From Pasteurellaceae bacterium Macca (GTDB lineage Bacteria; Pseudomonadota; Gammaproteobacteria; Enterobacterales; Pasteurellaceae), in contig LVZB01000001.1 in assembly GCA_023101485.1 (NCBI GenBank), positions 1,420,001-1,484,000 on the forward strand: a DNA stretch of 64,000 nt, in the 5' to 3' direction. Position numbers and translations under genes: made by a program. The notes beneath the pieces were generated by a model. It ran no database searches, was not told the origin of the DNA, and was given only the letters and a program-made list of their open reading frames with translations. Shown here one piece after another: positions 41,156-49,972 of this stretch. Every line of letters begins with the position of its first letter. The first letter of the stretch is position 1.

Positions 41156-41874
41156 GGGGCTGTCCTAGATAACGACTAAAAACTCGATTTGGGTTAAGAT
41201 AGTCAAATGAGAAAAAGTCGTTTAAGTCAGCACAAACAAAATAAACTTATTGAACTGTTTGTTGCAGGAGTTACAGCGAGAACTGCTGCTGAACTAGTGA
41301 ATGTAAACAAGACAACTGCCGCTTACTATTTTCATCGCTTGCGATTTCTTATCTATCAAAACAGCCCACATTTGGAGATGTTTGATGGGGAAATAGAAGC
41401 CGATGAAAGCTATTTTGGTGGTACACGCAAAGGCAAGCGTGGACGTGGTGCAGCGGGTAAAACTGCGGTATTCGGGCTGTTGAAACGCAATGGCAAAGTT
41501 TATACTGTTGCCGTACCGAACACGCAATCCGCCACGTTGTTACCGATAATTCGAGAACAAGTTAAGCCTGATAGCATTGTTTACACGGATTTCTATCGAA
41601 GTTATGATGTACTTGATGTGAGTGAATTTAATCATTTTCGTATCAACCATAGTACGCACTTTGCAGAAAAACAAAATCACATTAACGGAATTGAGAATTT
41701 CTGGAACCAAGCAAAACGCCATTTACGCAAATTTAATGGTATTCCCAAAGCTCATTTTGGGCTGTATTTGAAAGAATGTGAATGGCGTTTTAATCACAGT
41801 AACTTAAAGTCTCAAATTTCCTTTCTAAAACAATTAGTTAAAGAGAGTTTGGTCTAGTTATCTAGGACAGCCCC
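41156..41874 (+). mobile_element. IS1016-type insertion sequence, copy 2
   Basis: A 719-bp element in the same orientation as copy 1, with four base differences. Terminal repeats are intact. The flanking 8-mers (AAATTCTT left, ATTATTTT right) do not match, so the original target duplication is lost, mutated, or the element arrived by recombination. Confidence 0.93.
41207..41857 (+). CDS. IS1595-family (IS1016-type) transposase, copy 2
   Basis: 216-residue transposase, full length, with the same helix-turn-helix and DDE motifs as copy 1 (EADESYFGG, VYTDFYRSYD, GIENFWNQAKRH). It carries Arg in YYFHRLRF and Ala in GRGAAGK, which agree better with relatives than copy 1, but Gly in AHFGLYL where copy 1 has Glu. 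Confidence 0.95.
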   Translation: MRKSRLSQHKQNKLIELFVAGVTARTAAELVNVNKTTAAYYFHRLRFLIYQNSPHLEMFDGEIEADESYFGGTRKGKRGRGAAGKTAVFGLLKRNGKVYTVAVPNTQSATLLPIIREQVKPDSIVYTDFYRSYDVLDVSEFNHFRINHSTHFAEKQNHINGIENFWNQAKRHLRKFNGIPKAHFGLYLKECEWRFNHSNLKSQISFLKQLVKESLV

Positions 41875-42015
41875 ATTATTTTTTAGGCAGTGTTAAAGCT
41901 GCCTATTATTTAAGATACTAGATTTATAAAGCGTTGAAAATAAAAGCAATTAAACCAAGTTTTTCATTTTCTCCTTGCCTATATAAAAGTAAACACTTAG
42001 ACTAGCCAAGCTTTA

Positions 42016-42101
42016 GCCAGTGTGGCGAAATTGGTAGACGCAGCGGATTCAAAATCCGCCGTTGAATAAACGTGTCGGTTCGAGTCCGACCACTGGCACC
42101 A
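42016..42101 (+). tRNA. tRNA-Leu (anticodon CAA)
   Basis: Acceptor stem GCCAGTG / CACTGGC, encoded CCA end, D-loop GGTAGACGC, anticodon stem GCGGA / TCCGC with loop TTCAAAA (anticodon CAA, decoding UUG), a long class II variable arm, and T-arm GGTTCGAGTCC. 86 bases. The insertion-sequence cluster lies just upstream. Confidence 0.97.
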
Positions 42102-42209
42102 TTACCTTTACAATCTCTTTTCATAATTATTCAACAATCTTTTATAATCTTTCTTTGATACCATTCATTTAAGATAATATTGCTTTAAAAAGCGATAGTA
42201 CATTTCAGC

Positions 42210-42256
42210 AAAAATAGAGAAAGCCCAGAGGGAGAGTAATATCCAAAATGGGCTAT
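42210..42256 (-). terminator. Probable recB terminator
   Basis: On the minus strand AGCCCA ... TGGGCT with a 21-base loop, followed by TTCTCTATTTTT, about 20 bases after the recB stop. Confidence 0.6.
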
Positions 42257-42275
42257 CTTGCTAGTTATCAGTGAT

Positions 42276-45200
42276 TTAACCAAATAACCTATCCATCTCT
42301 TCAATCAATTCGGCATTGGGCTTATCAAAAAACACGCCACTGCCGGCATTACCATTCATGCCTCGCAAAAAGAGGTAGGCGACACCGCCGAAATGGGTTT
42401 CATAGTCATAATCTTCCCCTAAGCGTTGCTCTAAATAGCGGTGGAGTGCAAGGGTATAGAGGAGGTATTGCAAATCGTAGCGGTATTGCCCCATCGTTTT
42501 GCGTAGATTTTCGTCCGTGTAATCCTGTGGGCGGTCGCCGAGGAAGTTGGATTTATAGTCGAGGAGATAAAATTTCCCCTCAATTTGGACGATTAAATCC
42601 ACAAAACCACGGATAAAGCCGTTGAGTTGGCTAAGTTGGAGATCGGGTAGTTTTGCCGCCAAAGTGGTATGTTTTTTCAACAGTTTATTTAACGTTGGGA
42701 GGGCTTTTTCGTTCTCTAAGCGGAGATAGAATTGCCATTCGTTAAGGCGTTTATCCCGAGTAACATCCCCTAAGCAGAATCCGCCGTCATAAAGAGGCGT
42801 TTGGCAAATCTGCTCAAACCATTGGGTAATTGGCTCAACCCAACATTCATCTAGATTAAGTTGCTCACAGAGATGTTGTACTTGGCTCACTTCAAGGGCG
42901 TTTTGGAAATCCCAATGCTCAAAGAATTGGTGCAACACATTCCCTACTTTTGTGCCCTGTGGGAATTGATAAGGGGTGCGGAGCTGGGCTTGTTCTTCGA
43001 GTTGTTCCGTCATCATCGTTTGGCGGTCGTCATCACGGGCGTTGTCTAAATAGGTGTTCGTTGATGCGGTTGCACTGTGTAAGCGTTCATGCTGGGCGAT
43101 TAAGCCTGTGAAACTGGTGATCTGCCCATTGAGGGTAATTTTTCCTTGAAATTCCCGAGCTTGTAACGCTTCTTTCGTGTGTTGGGCTGGTCGCCACGGA
43201 TCTTTCGGCGGTAAATCGGCGAGTTTGGTGTATTCACATTCAATCCCTTTTTGCGTTAATAGGGTGGCGGTATCGACATCAGGGGCACTGCCACCTAAGC
43301 CAATTTCACCATTGGTCAGTAGGTAGCTTACTGCATTCCACGCTTTGCCAAATTGGCGAGGGAGAATAGCATTTTGTTGGTAGGATGCACGAGTCATTGC
43401 CACATAAAGTAGGCGAAGATCTTCGGCGAACTCTTCTTGGTTAAGCTGGGCTTTGACCTCGTCATTAGATTTACCAAAATGCCAGCAGGGCTTATCTTGT
43501 TTATCACGGTAGATCACCATCCCTTGGCTCGTTCTTTCTTGGCTGGCTTTACCGATAAACGGCAACCACACCACAGGGTATTCCAACCCTTTTGAGCCGT
43601 GAATAGTAACGACTTTAACAAGCCCCGCTTCGCTTTCTAAGCGGAGGGTCTGTTCTTCGGATCGTCCATTGGATTTTTGTAGTTGCTGTTCATACCAACG
43701 CACAAGGGTGGATTCATTTTCCACATTCGGCATCTCCCCTTGGAGAAGTTCAGCGAGGTGGAGAATATCCGTCATTCGGCGTTCCGCGTTCTCCTGTGCG
43801 TTGATTCGCTCAATGATGCCACCTTGGAGAAAAATATGGTGCAACATTGGCAAAACCCCTTGATAGTGCCAAATCTGTTGGTAGTGATTAAAGCGTTCTA
43901 CCCAATAATCCCAGTGGTTTTCATCGTGTTTGAGGTGGTAGATCTCCTTCGCATTGAGCCCCCAAAGTGCCGTGCCAAGGGCAGACAGTAGGGTGCGAGG
44001 GTGTTCGGGGTTTAAACAGGCTTTGAGTATAAAGCATAGATCTTGTGCTTCTTGGGTTTCAAAGACGCTACTTTTTTCCGAAAAGAAGACCGATTGAATA
44101 CCGCACTCACTCAAAGCTTCGCGAATCAGACTGGCTTGATTGTGGCTACGCACTAAAACGGCAATATCTTGGGGGGCAAGCGGTCGTTTTTTTTGATCTT
44201 TTTGCAGCGCCAGTTTCCCCTCTTCGGCTTTTTTAAGTTGCTGTTGAATCAGATAAGCACAGTGCTTGGCGATGTCTTTATCCGATAAATCATCTTGCAA
44301 GTAGTAGTGACAGCTTTGCTCGCCCACTAAAACTGCCCCTTTGTCGTGGGTATTGACGGGCTGATATTGAATGCCGGCGTGGAGGAAAGGGCTCTGCGTG
44401 CTTGCCGTTGGAAAACTAAAAAGCTGGTTAGTGCTTTCGACTAAGGGGGCTAAGGTGCGGTAGTTGGTGTCAAGGGTTGCTTTTTCCGTCACCGTATTGG
44501 CAGCATTGAGATAGGTAAAAATATCCGCACGGCGGAATTTATAGATCGACTGCTTCGGGTCGCCAATCATCATAAAGCCTTGGGATTGCCCCTGCTCGGG
44601 CATAAAAATATGGCGGAAAATAGTGTATTGCTCTTCGTCCGTATCCTGAAATTCATCAATCATCGCAAAGGGGTAAAGTTGGCGAATTTGGGCGCAGAGT
44701 GTTTCCCCCCGTTCGGGGTGTGTCACTCCTTGGCGAAGAACTTGCAAAATATCATCAAAACTTTTTTCTTTATGCTCTGCTTTATGTTCAGCGAGTTTCC
44801 CTTTTAAATGTGTGAGGAACTGATAAAGGAGTAGGGATTTTGTTTTCCCTTCAAATTGCGTTTGGTAAGCGGTCAAAAATTGCTGGTTTTTTGCAAAGTG
44901 CGGGTGGGTCAGTATTTCTGCCCCCTCTTCGGCGGATGCTTCTATCATCTCTTGAGTAAAGCGTGCAAAATGTTCAGGCAGATGAAGTGCCTCACTATTT
45001 GCCCAATTTTCGACCTCGTTTATCCATGTTTGTAATCGTTTATTTTGGTAAATTCGGCGATTAAGGGATTTTTTCACGCCTTTTTTATATTCTTTATTGA
45101 TCTCTTCGTTGAGCGTGTCGTGAATTTGTGTTTGATGGGCAAGCCAATAGGCTTTGACTTCGCCAATAAAGTCTTTGAGTTGATTGATAAAACCGCCAAG

Positions 45201-45839
45201 GGGTTGGTTAATCCATTGTTGCGCTTCGCTCAGTTCAGGTGGCACGCCGTAGAGATAGCCCTGTACTTCTGAAAGGGCATTTTGCGGTGTGCCTAACAGT
45301 TCGCTGACAAGGCGAGCATCGGCTAAATTCATGGGATAGAACAGTTCTCGCCACGTTTCTTGGGCAAGTTGGGTGAGAAGTTCGCTCTCGTCGGCTTGTA
45401 AATCAATATCAAAACGCACACCCGAGTTAAAGGCAAATTGGAACAGCATTTTTTGGCAGAAACTGTGAATAGTGAAAATGCTGGCGAGATCGATCTCCTT
45501 TTCCGCAATACTTAAGCGGAGTAACGCTTGGGGGAGGTTATCTTGCACACCTTGATAGAGTTCAAACAGAAAATCATCTTCCACATCCCCACTTTGATAG
45601 GCGTGAAAACGCTCAATGGCGTATAAAATCCGCTTGCGAATACGATCCCGTAACTCCTGCGTAGCCGCTTTGGTAAAGGTCACGACGAGGATTTGTTCCA
45701 CCGTTAATGCCTTGCAATTCACCCCTAATAAGAGGCGTAAAAAGAGGTTGGCAATGGTGTAGGTTTTGCCTGTACCGGCGGAGGCTTCAATTAGGCTAGA
45801 TTGGTCGAGGGGCAGAGATAAAGCGTTAAGGCGTTTCAT
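42276..45839 (-). CDS. recB: Exodeoxyribonuclease V subunit beta RecB
   Basis: 3'-5' helicase and nuclease subunit of RecBCD, which processes double-strand breaks for recombination. UvrD-type Walker A EASAGTGKTYTIANLFLR (about 18-35) and later helicase motifs (IDEFQDTD, GDPKQSIYKFRRAD, HGSKGLEYPVVWLP). The C-terminal nuclease has GFIRGFVDLIVQIEGKFYLL followed by DYKSNFLG. Length (1187 aa) is close to E. coli (1180). recC and recD are not adjacent in the window. Starts at MKRLNALSLPLDQSS. Confidence 0.97.
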   Translation of the reverse strand: MKRLNALSLPLDQSSLIEASAGTGKTYTIANLFLRLLLGVNCKALTVEQILVVTFTKAATQELRDRIRKRILYAIERFHAYQSGDVEDDFLFELYQGVQDNLPQALLRLSIAEKEIDLASIFTIHSFCQKMLFQFAFNSGVRFDIDLQADESELLTQLAQETWRELFYPMNLADARLVSELLGTPQNALSEVQGYLYGVPPELSEAQQWINQPLGGFINQLKDFIGEVKAYWLAHQTQIHDTLNEEINKEYKKGVKKSLNRRIYQNKRLQTWINEVENWANSEALHLPEHFARFTQEMIEASAEEGAEILTHPHFAKNQQFLTAYQTQFEGKTKSLLLYQFLTHLKGKLAEHKAEHKEKSFDDILQVLRQGVTHPERGETLCAQIRQLYPFAMIDEFQDTDEEQYTIFRHIFMPEQGQSQGFMMIGDPKQSIYKFRRADIFTYLNAANTVTEKATLDTNYRTLAPLVESTNQLFSFPTASTQSPFLHAGIQYQPVNTHDKGAVLVGEQSCHYYLQDDLSDKDIAKHCAYLIQQQLKKAEEGKLALQKDQKKRPLAPQDIAVLVRSHNQASLIREALSECGIQSVFFSEKSSVFETQEAQDLCFILKACLNPEHPRTLLSALGTALWGLNAKEIYHLKHDENHWDYWVERFNHYQQIWHYQGVLPMLHHIFLQGGIIERINAQENAERRMTDILHLAELLQGEMPNVENESTLVRWYEQQLQKSNGRSEEQTLRLESEAGLVKVVTIHGSKGLEYPVVWLPFIGKASQERTSQGMVIYRDKQDKPCWHFGKSNDEVKAQLNQEEFAEDLRLLYVAMTRASYQQNAILPRQFGKAWNAVSYLLTNGEIGLGGSAPDVDTATLLTQKGIECEYTKLADLPPKDPWRPAQHTKEALQAREFQGKITLNGQITSFTGLIAQHERLHSATASTNTYLDNARDDDRQTMMTEQLEEQAQLRTPYQFPQGTKVGNVLHQFFEHWDFQNALEVSQVQHLCEQLNLDECWVEPITQWFEQICQTPLYDGGFCLGDVTRDKRLNEWQFYLRLENEKALPTLNKLLKKHTTLAAKLPDLQLSQLNGFIRGFVDLIVQIEGKFYLLDYKSNFLGDRPQDYTDENLRKTMGQYRYDLQYLLYTLALHRYLEQRLGEDYDYETHFGGVAYLFLRGMNGNAGSGVFFDKPNAELIEEMDRLFG

Positions 45840-45929
45840 AAGGATTTTAGCTGTTGAGATTAAAATGCGTGGCGAAATATTGCCCCATTCTACCTGAGGG
45901 AAATAGTCAGGGCAAGGCGAGCAAAAGGG

Positions 45930-45957
45930 GAAAAATGGGGGCTAAATGAGCCCCCGA
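45930..45957 (-). terminator. Terminator downstream of the Gcr-like gene
   Basis: Stem GGGGGCT / AGCCCCC with a 5-base loop, followed on the minus strand by ATTTTTCCCC, 14 bases after the stop codon. Confidence 0.8.
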
Positions 45958-45970
45958 GGTTGATGATGTG

Positions 45971-47926
45971 CTAAGGCAAAAATAAGCTCAGCGGGCGTTG
46001 TTTCACTAATTGCCAAACGCTTTTTGCGATCTCTTTCCAGCTTTCTACTTCCGTATTTAAGGAGCGCAGAGCCAGATTGAGGGCGAGGGAGAAGCTGACA
46101 ATTAAATTCACCACACCAATTAACAAGACAAAAAACAGGCTTTGGGTAAAGAGGGCAATGCCAAACTCTCCGCTGACCGAAGCGTAGCCAATATTTGCCG
46201 AGGAGAAAGCAATATGGCGAATATCAAGGGGAAGCCCGAGCCAGTAGCCCACCACACCAGTTAAGCCGAGGAGCATGCCAAAGCAGAAATTCCCCATGAT
46301 TGAGCCGTAGTTTTCGTGGAGATAATTGGCAAAGCGTTCCCGAGTGGCTGGTGCCATGAGGCGTTTAAGGAGAGGGTGTTCCTGTAATCGCATACGCAGG
46401 TTGAGGTAGTGGCAACGGTTATCGAAAAAACCTGAAATAATCCCCGAGAAGAACAGCCATACCCCAGCAATTCCTGCAAACCACAATGTGCCGGCGGTAG
46501 GGTCGATACTGTGGAGTTGGTAGCCTACTTGGCTTTCCGAGAGTAACGGTGTGCCGTTGAATGATTGATAGCCCACGGCGATAAGCGCCGAAACGGAAAC
46601 CGCAATCAGTACATTGCCTAATACGGCAATACTTTGGGAGCGAAATACATCAATCAATAGTTGGGCTAATTGCAGATTGACACTCTTCCCTTGGCTATTT
46701 TGCCCCACAGCTTCGGCAAAGCGTGCTGCGGTCATCGCCGGCTGTTTGGTGGCAACGGTGCCGTGAAGCATAAAAATTAAGGTAAAGCCCAAGCCGTAAT
46801 TAAGCCCTTCGGCAATGCCTTTCCACACTTTATCCGTGATGATGCCCCCGAGATAGATTTTCAGTAATGCCATGAAGGCGATGAGCAAGCCCCCAGCAGC
46901 TGCGGAGAGGAACATTGTCCAATATTCTGAGGTTGAACGGGTAATGTAGTGTTCGCCGTGATCGCTGGTATTTTGCGTAATACTGCGAGAAAGCATATGG
47001 ACACTCTGTTTCCAAAGGCGTGTCACGCTATGTTGATCAGCGGAAGCCACGGCAAGATGGCTGGTTAAAAGCAAGATTCTACGGGGTAAAAAACGGTTAG
47101 AGGCGAACACTTCCATTAACGTATCTAAGCGGTTAAGGGTCTGTTCTAGCCGTTCTAAGAGATACGCCACGCCAAGGGAAGAGCCCATATTCGCGCCCTT
47201 TTTCTTTAAGCGTTCAATCAATTCTCGGCTTTGGGCGAACATCACTTGGAGATGGGCATCATCAAAGGCTTGATTCTGCTTGCGTGCGTCAATCCAGTGC
47301 ATGACCTCCCGTTGTAGCGCAATAAAGGGGCTATCCGCCTCAAGAAGAGCTGGGTCAAGACGCATCAATTCCGGTTCCATTTCTTCGGCGGCAATCCAAA
47401 TGGAGAGCATTTTAATCGCAAATAGCCCTTCATAGCGGAGGTGGTTATCCACAGTTTCCCTCTCGTGGGGGCTGGCGTGACGGCGAAGGAGCGTAAAAAG
47501 GCTATCCCAATCACGCAGAGGCATTGCACTGATCCAATCGCTATCGTGTTTATCCTTAAATAGTAGGAAAAAAATATCCCGTAAATCTTTTTCATCTTTA
47601 AAGGCAGGGGTGATTTTTTCGTACAGACGGGTGCGTAACTCTCGCCCAAAACCTTCTCGCCCTAAAATGCCATTACTGATTAAAAGTGGATAAATTCGCA
47701 TACTGCATAGCCAACGACAAAGCTCCCGAGAAAGTGTCTGTGTAGTGGTTTTATGTTTTTTGAGCGTTTTGGTTAGAAGCTGAATGCGTTGGCTTGGCGT
47801 GCCTTCTTCGGGCTGGCGTAGCCATTGGCAAAGGCTATCAAGGAGGGAAAAAATCTGTTGTTGGGCGAGTTTTTCCTCAATAAAAGGAATGAGTGTTTCA
47901 GCGCTGAGGTGAATTGGGTTGTTCAA
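45971..47926 (-). CDS. Gcr-like 'site-specific recombinase' family membrane protein
   Basis: Matches the Gcr protein family, annotated as site-specific recombinase in Neisseria and Pasteurellaceae, but the sequence shows no recombinase catalytic motif. The N-terminal half (1-320) is soluble and helical. The C-terminal half has about seven hydrophobic segments (for example MFLSAAAGGLLIAFMALLKI, TLWFAGIAGVWLFFSGIISG, FFVLLIGVVNLIVSFSLALN), so it is an integral membrane protein of unknown role. I prefer a TTG start at 47926, with AGGAG five bases upstream (651 aa), over the ATG at 47971 (666 aa). Between metR and recB. Confidence 0.8.
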   Translation of the reverse strand: MNNPIHLSAETLIPFIEEKLAQQQIFSLLDSLCQWLRQPEEGTPSQRIQLLTKTLKKHKTTTQTLSRELCRWLCSMRIYPLLISNGILGREGFGRELRTRLYEKITPAFKDEKDLRDIFFLLFKDKHDSDWISAMPLRDWDSLFTLLRRHASPHERETVDNHLRYEGLFAIKMLSIWIAAEEMEPELMRLDPALLEADSPFIALQREVMHWIDARKQNQAFDDAHLQVMFAQSRELIERLKKKGANMGSSLGVAYLLERLEQTLNRLDTLMEVFASNRFLPRRILLLTSHLAVASADQHSVTRLWKQSVHMLSRSITQNTSDHGEHYITRSTSEYWTMFLSAAAGGLLIAFMALLKIYLGGIITDKVWKGIAEGLNYGLGFTLIFMLHGTVATKQPAMTAARFAEAVGQNSQGKSVNLQLAQLLIDVFRSQSIAVLGNVLIAVSVSALIAVGYQSFNGTPLLSESQVGYQLHSIDPTAGTLWFAGIAGVWLFFSGIISGFFDNRCHYLNLRMRLQEHPLLKRLMAPATRERFANYLHENYGSIMGNFCFGMLLGLTGVVGYWLGLPLDIRHIAFSSANIGYASVSGEFGIALFTQSLFFVLLIGVVNLIVSFSLALNLALRSLNTEVESWKEIAKSVWQLVKQRPLSLFLP

Positions 47927-48028
47927 AATATCTCCTGTTTTCAATGATTTCAAGACGATATGATAGCACAACCCGATTTTGGCAGATTTGTCGCGTGCAA
48001 ATTTTTTGTTTTTTTCGACCGCTTGTGG

Positions 48029-48955
48029 TTACTCCAACACGAGGAGATCCGGCAAGGTGGCGAAACTTTCTGCCTTAACGGTATTGTGAAAATCCGTCAA
48101 ATAGGCGGTGGTTAAATCCGCCTCGCGCATTGCTCCGTAAAGGTTACTGTATAGCCCTGTTTGGGTGATTTTGCGCGCCACGATATAACCCCGTTCTAAA
48201 TAGGGTTTCACCGCCCAGTAGGGCAGTGCGGCAACGCCCCTTTTACTGGCGACTAATTGAATAATCGCAATGGTAAGCTCACTGGTCCGCCGAGGTGGGT
48301 TAATCCCAGCAGGGAGGAGAACTTTGCGCAGTAAATCCAACATATCATCAGGCACGGGGTAGTGGATTAAGGTTTCATTGCAAAAATCCTCCGCTTCCCA
48401 AATTTCTTTATGGGCGAGGGGATGATCCCGAGAGCAAATGGCGACCATTTCATAGGAAAAAAGCGGTTGGTAAGCAATGCCGGCGGTTTCTTCCATTTCA
48501 GCGACTACAGCCCAATCGGCACGATGTGTGAGAAGCAAGCCTACGGTGTCGGTATGAAAGCCGGACACAATATCCAGCTCCACTAATCCCCAACCCTGGC
48601 GAAAGCGATCCATTGCCGGCATAAGCCAATCAAAACAGGTGTGGCACTCTACGGCAATGCGTAATTCCCCCACTTCCCCTTGTTTAATGCGAGCGAGATC
48701 AAGCTCCGCCTCAATGACTTTCGGTAAAATTTCATAGCCGAGTTGGATCAATCTTTCTCCGGCAACGCTAAAGCGAATAGGCTGAGTTTTTCGTTCAAAG
48801 AGGACGAGATCGTACTGTTCTTCGAGTAACTTAATTTGGTGGGAGAGGGCGGATTGGGTCAAGAAAAGCCGTTTTGCAGCAAGGGATACACTGCCACTCT
48901 CTTTGAGGGCGATAAGGGTTTTTAAATGGCGAAGTTCAAGAAAAATGGGTTTCAT
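48029..48955 (-). CDS. metR: LysR-family regulator MetR
   Basis: Homocysteine-responsive activator of methionine genes such as metE, metF and metH. N-terminal winged helix-turn-helix (LRHLKTLIALKESGSVSLAA, TQSALSHQIKLLEEQ), then the periplasmic-binding-protein-like effector domain, with MetR-specific segments (RIAVECHTCFDWLMPAMDRF, LIHYPVP, IIQLVASKRGVAALPYWAV). Length 308 aa, near E. coli MetR (317). No met gene is adjacent. Confidence 0.92.
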   Translation of the reverse strand: MKPIFLELRHLKTLIALKESGSVSLAAKRLFLTQSALSHQIKLLEEQYDLVLFERKTQPIRFSVAGERLIQLGYEILPKVIEAELDLARIKQGEVGELRIAVECHTCFDWLMPAMDRFRQGWGLVELDIVSGFHTDTVGLLLTHRADWAVVAEMEETAGIAYQPLFSYEMVAICSRDHPLAHKEIWEAEDFCNETLIHYPVPDDMLDLLRKVLLPAGINPPRRTSELTIAIIQLVASKRGVAALPYWAVKPYLERGYIVARKITQTGLYSNLYGAMREADLTTAYLTDFHNTVKAESFATLPDLLVLE

Positions 48956-49062
48956 TGTGTTTCCTCAAAAAAGTCGAGTGTCATACTAGCATTAACAGAT
49001 GAAATTGATCAGACTTAAATCGCATTTATTGCATCACAACGTTCAAATATGAGGAGCTCCTT

Positions 49063-49902
49063 ATGAAAAACATCGTAAAATTCGGTTATACGGCTTTGGC
49101 TTGTTTAGTGTTAACGGCGTGTGGAAGTAGTGGTGGCGGATCGTCCGATTCAACGGCAAAAAATACCACCGCAACCCCTTCTAAACCAACAGTTTCTACG
49201 CCAAGTAATAATTCCTCTTCCACAAATAAGCCTACTGCTCAACCTTCTCAACCAGCCAAACCAACTCATCAAGCACCCGTTACGGAAAATAAACCGACAG
49301 CACAGCCTACTGTTACTGCACCAAGTAATAAAACGGGAGGTGTAGTGGTAAATTCCACAGTAAAAAATCTCACAGAGAGTGAGAATCCTAATATTATCCT
49401 AGTAGATGGAAAAACCATCCGTGTGGGGTATGAAGATGTGGGGATTCACGCTTATGCATTTGGACGATTCAATGGATCGGCTTATTGCTGTGGGCAATAT
49501 AGTGCGATGCGTTTTGGGGCATTAGATACAAAAGATGGGAATAGTTATGTGTTCTATAATGGTTTGCCAAGTCAAAATGTGCCAACATCAGGAACAGCAA
49601 ATTATTCTGGACATTCAATTATCAAAGCGGGTGCTGGGAGTGATTGGGTAGAAGGGACATCACAGTTCCAAGTCGATTTCGGTGCAAAAACGTTAAAAGG
49701 TTCATTAACGTCGGAGCAAGCTTCTACAGTTGATATTAAAGCTCAAATCAGTGGTAATGACTTTGCGGGTTCAGCCTCATCAAAAGCGTTTTCTTCTGCC
49801 AAAGTAGAAGGTAAATTTTACGGTCCGAATGCGGCAGAGTTAGGTGGTTTATTCAAAGACGATAAAAATTCATGGAGCGGTGCATTTGGCGCAAAACGCT
49901 AA
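49063..49902 (+). CDS. Surface lipoprotein with TbpB-like C-terminal barrel, likely Slam substrate
   Basis: Lipoprotein signal MKNIVKFGYTALACLVLTAC (lipobox LTAC, lipidated Cys20), a short GSSGGGSS linker, then a Ser/Thr/Pro/Gln/Asn-rich stalk to about residue 100. The rest is beta-rich and ends with KVEGKFYGPNAAELGGLF, the hallmark of the TbpB/HpuA/fHbp barrel fold. Such proteins are flipped to the cell surface by Slam; one Slam is encoded at 56463-57944. A CC pair lies in SAYCCGQYSAM. Ligand not predictable (haem, haemoglobin, transferrin or complement factors bind relatives). SD GAGGAG is upstream. Divergent from metR. Confidence 0.82.
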   Translation: MKNIVKFGYTALACLVLTACGSSGGGSSDSTAKNTTATPSKPTVSTPSNNSSSTNKPTAQPSQPAKPTHQAPVTENKPTAQPTVTAPSNKTGGVVVNSTVKNLTESENPNIILVDGKTIRVGYEDVGIHAYAFGRFNGSAYCCGQYSAMRFGALDTKDGNSYVFYNGLPSQNVPTSGTANYSGHSIIKAGAGSDWVEGTSQFQVDFGAKTLKGSLTSEQASTVDIKAQISGNDFAGSASSKAFSSAKVEGKFYGPNAAELGGLFKDDKNSWSGAFGAKR

Positions 49903-49935
49903 TTTCATTTGATTCGTTATTAAAGTGATAGAAGT

Positions 49936-49968
49936 AACCCCTTGTTTTACAAGGGGTTGTTTCGTTTA
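49936..49968 (+). terminator. Terminator of the surface lipoprotein gene
   Basis: Stem AACCCCTTG / CAAGGGGTT with a 5-base loop, followed by GTTTCGTTT, 33 bases after the stop. It may also serve lon from the other side. Confidence 0.78.
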
Positions 49969-49972
49969 TGGA

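Noticed and set aside
45971-47926. A genuine site-specific recombinase linked to a genomic island at the tRNA-Leu
   Set aside because: The protein is a multi-helix membrane protein without recombinase motifs, and there is no repeat of the tRNA 3' end that would mark an attachment site.
48956-49062. MetR or Fur operator between metR and the surface lipoprotein gene
   Set aside because: A TGAA-N5-TCA-like sequence is present, but the match is too weak, and no Fur-like 19-mer is visible.
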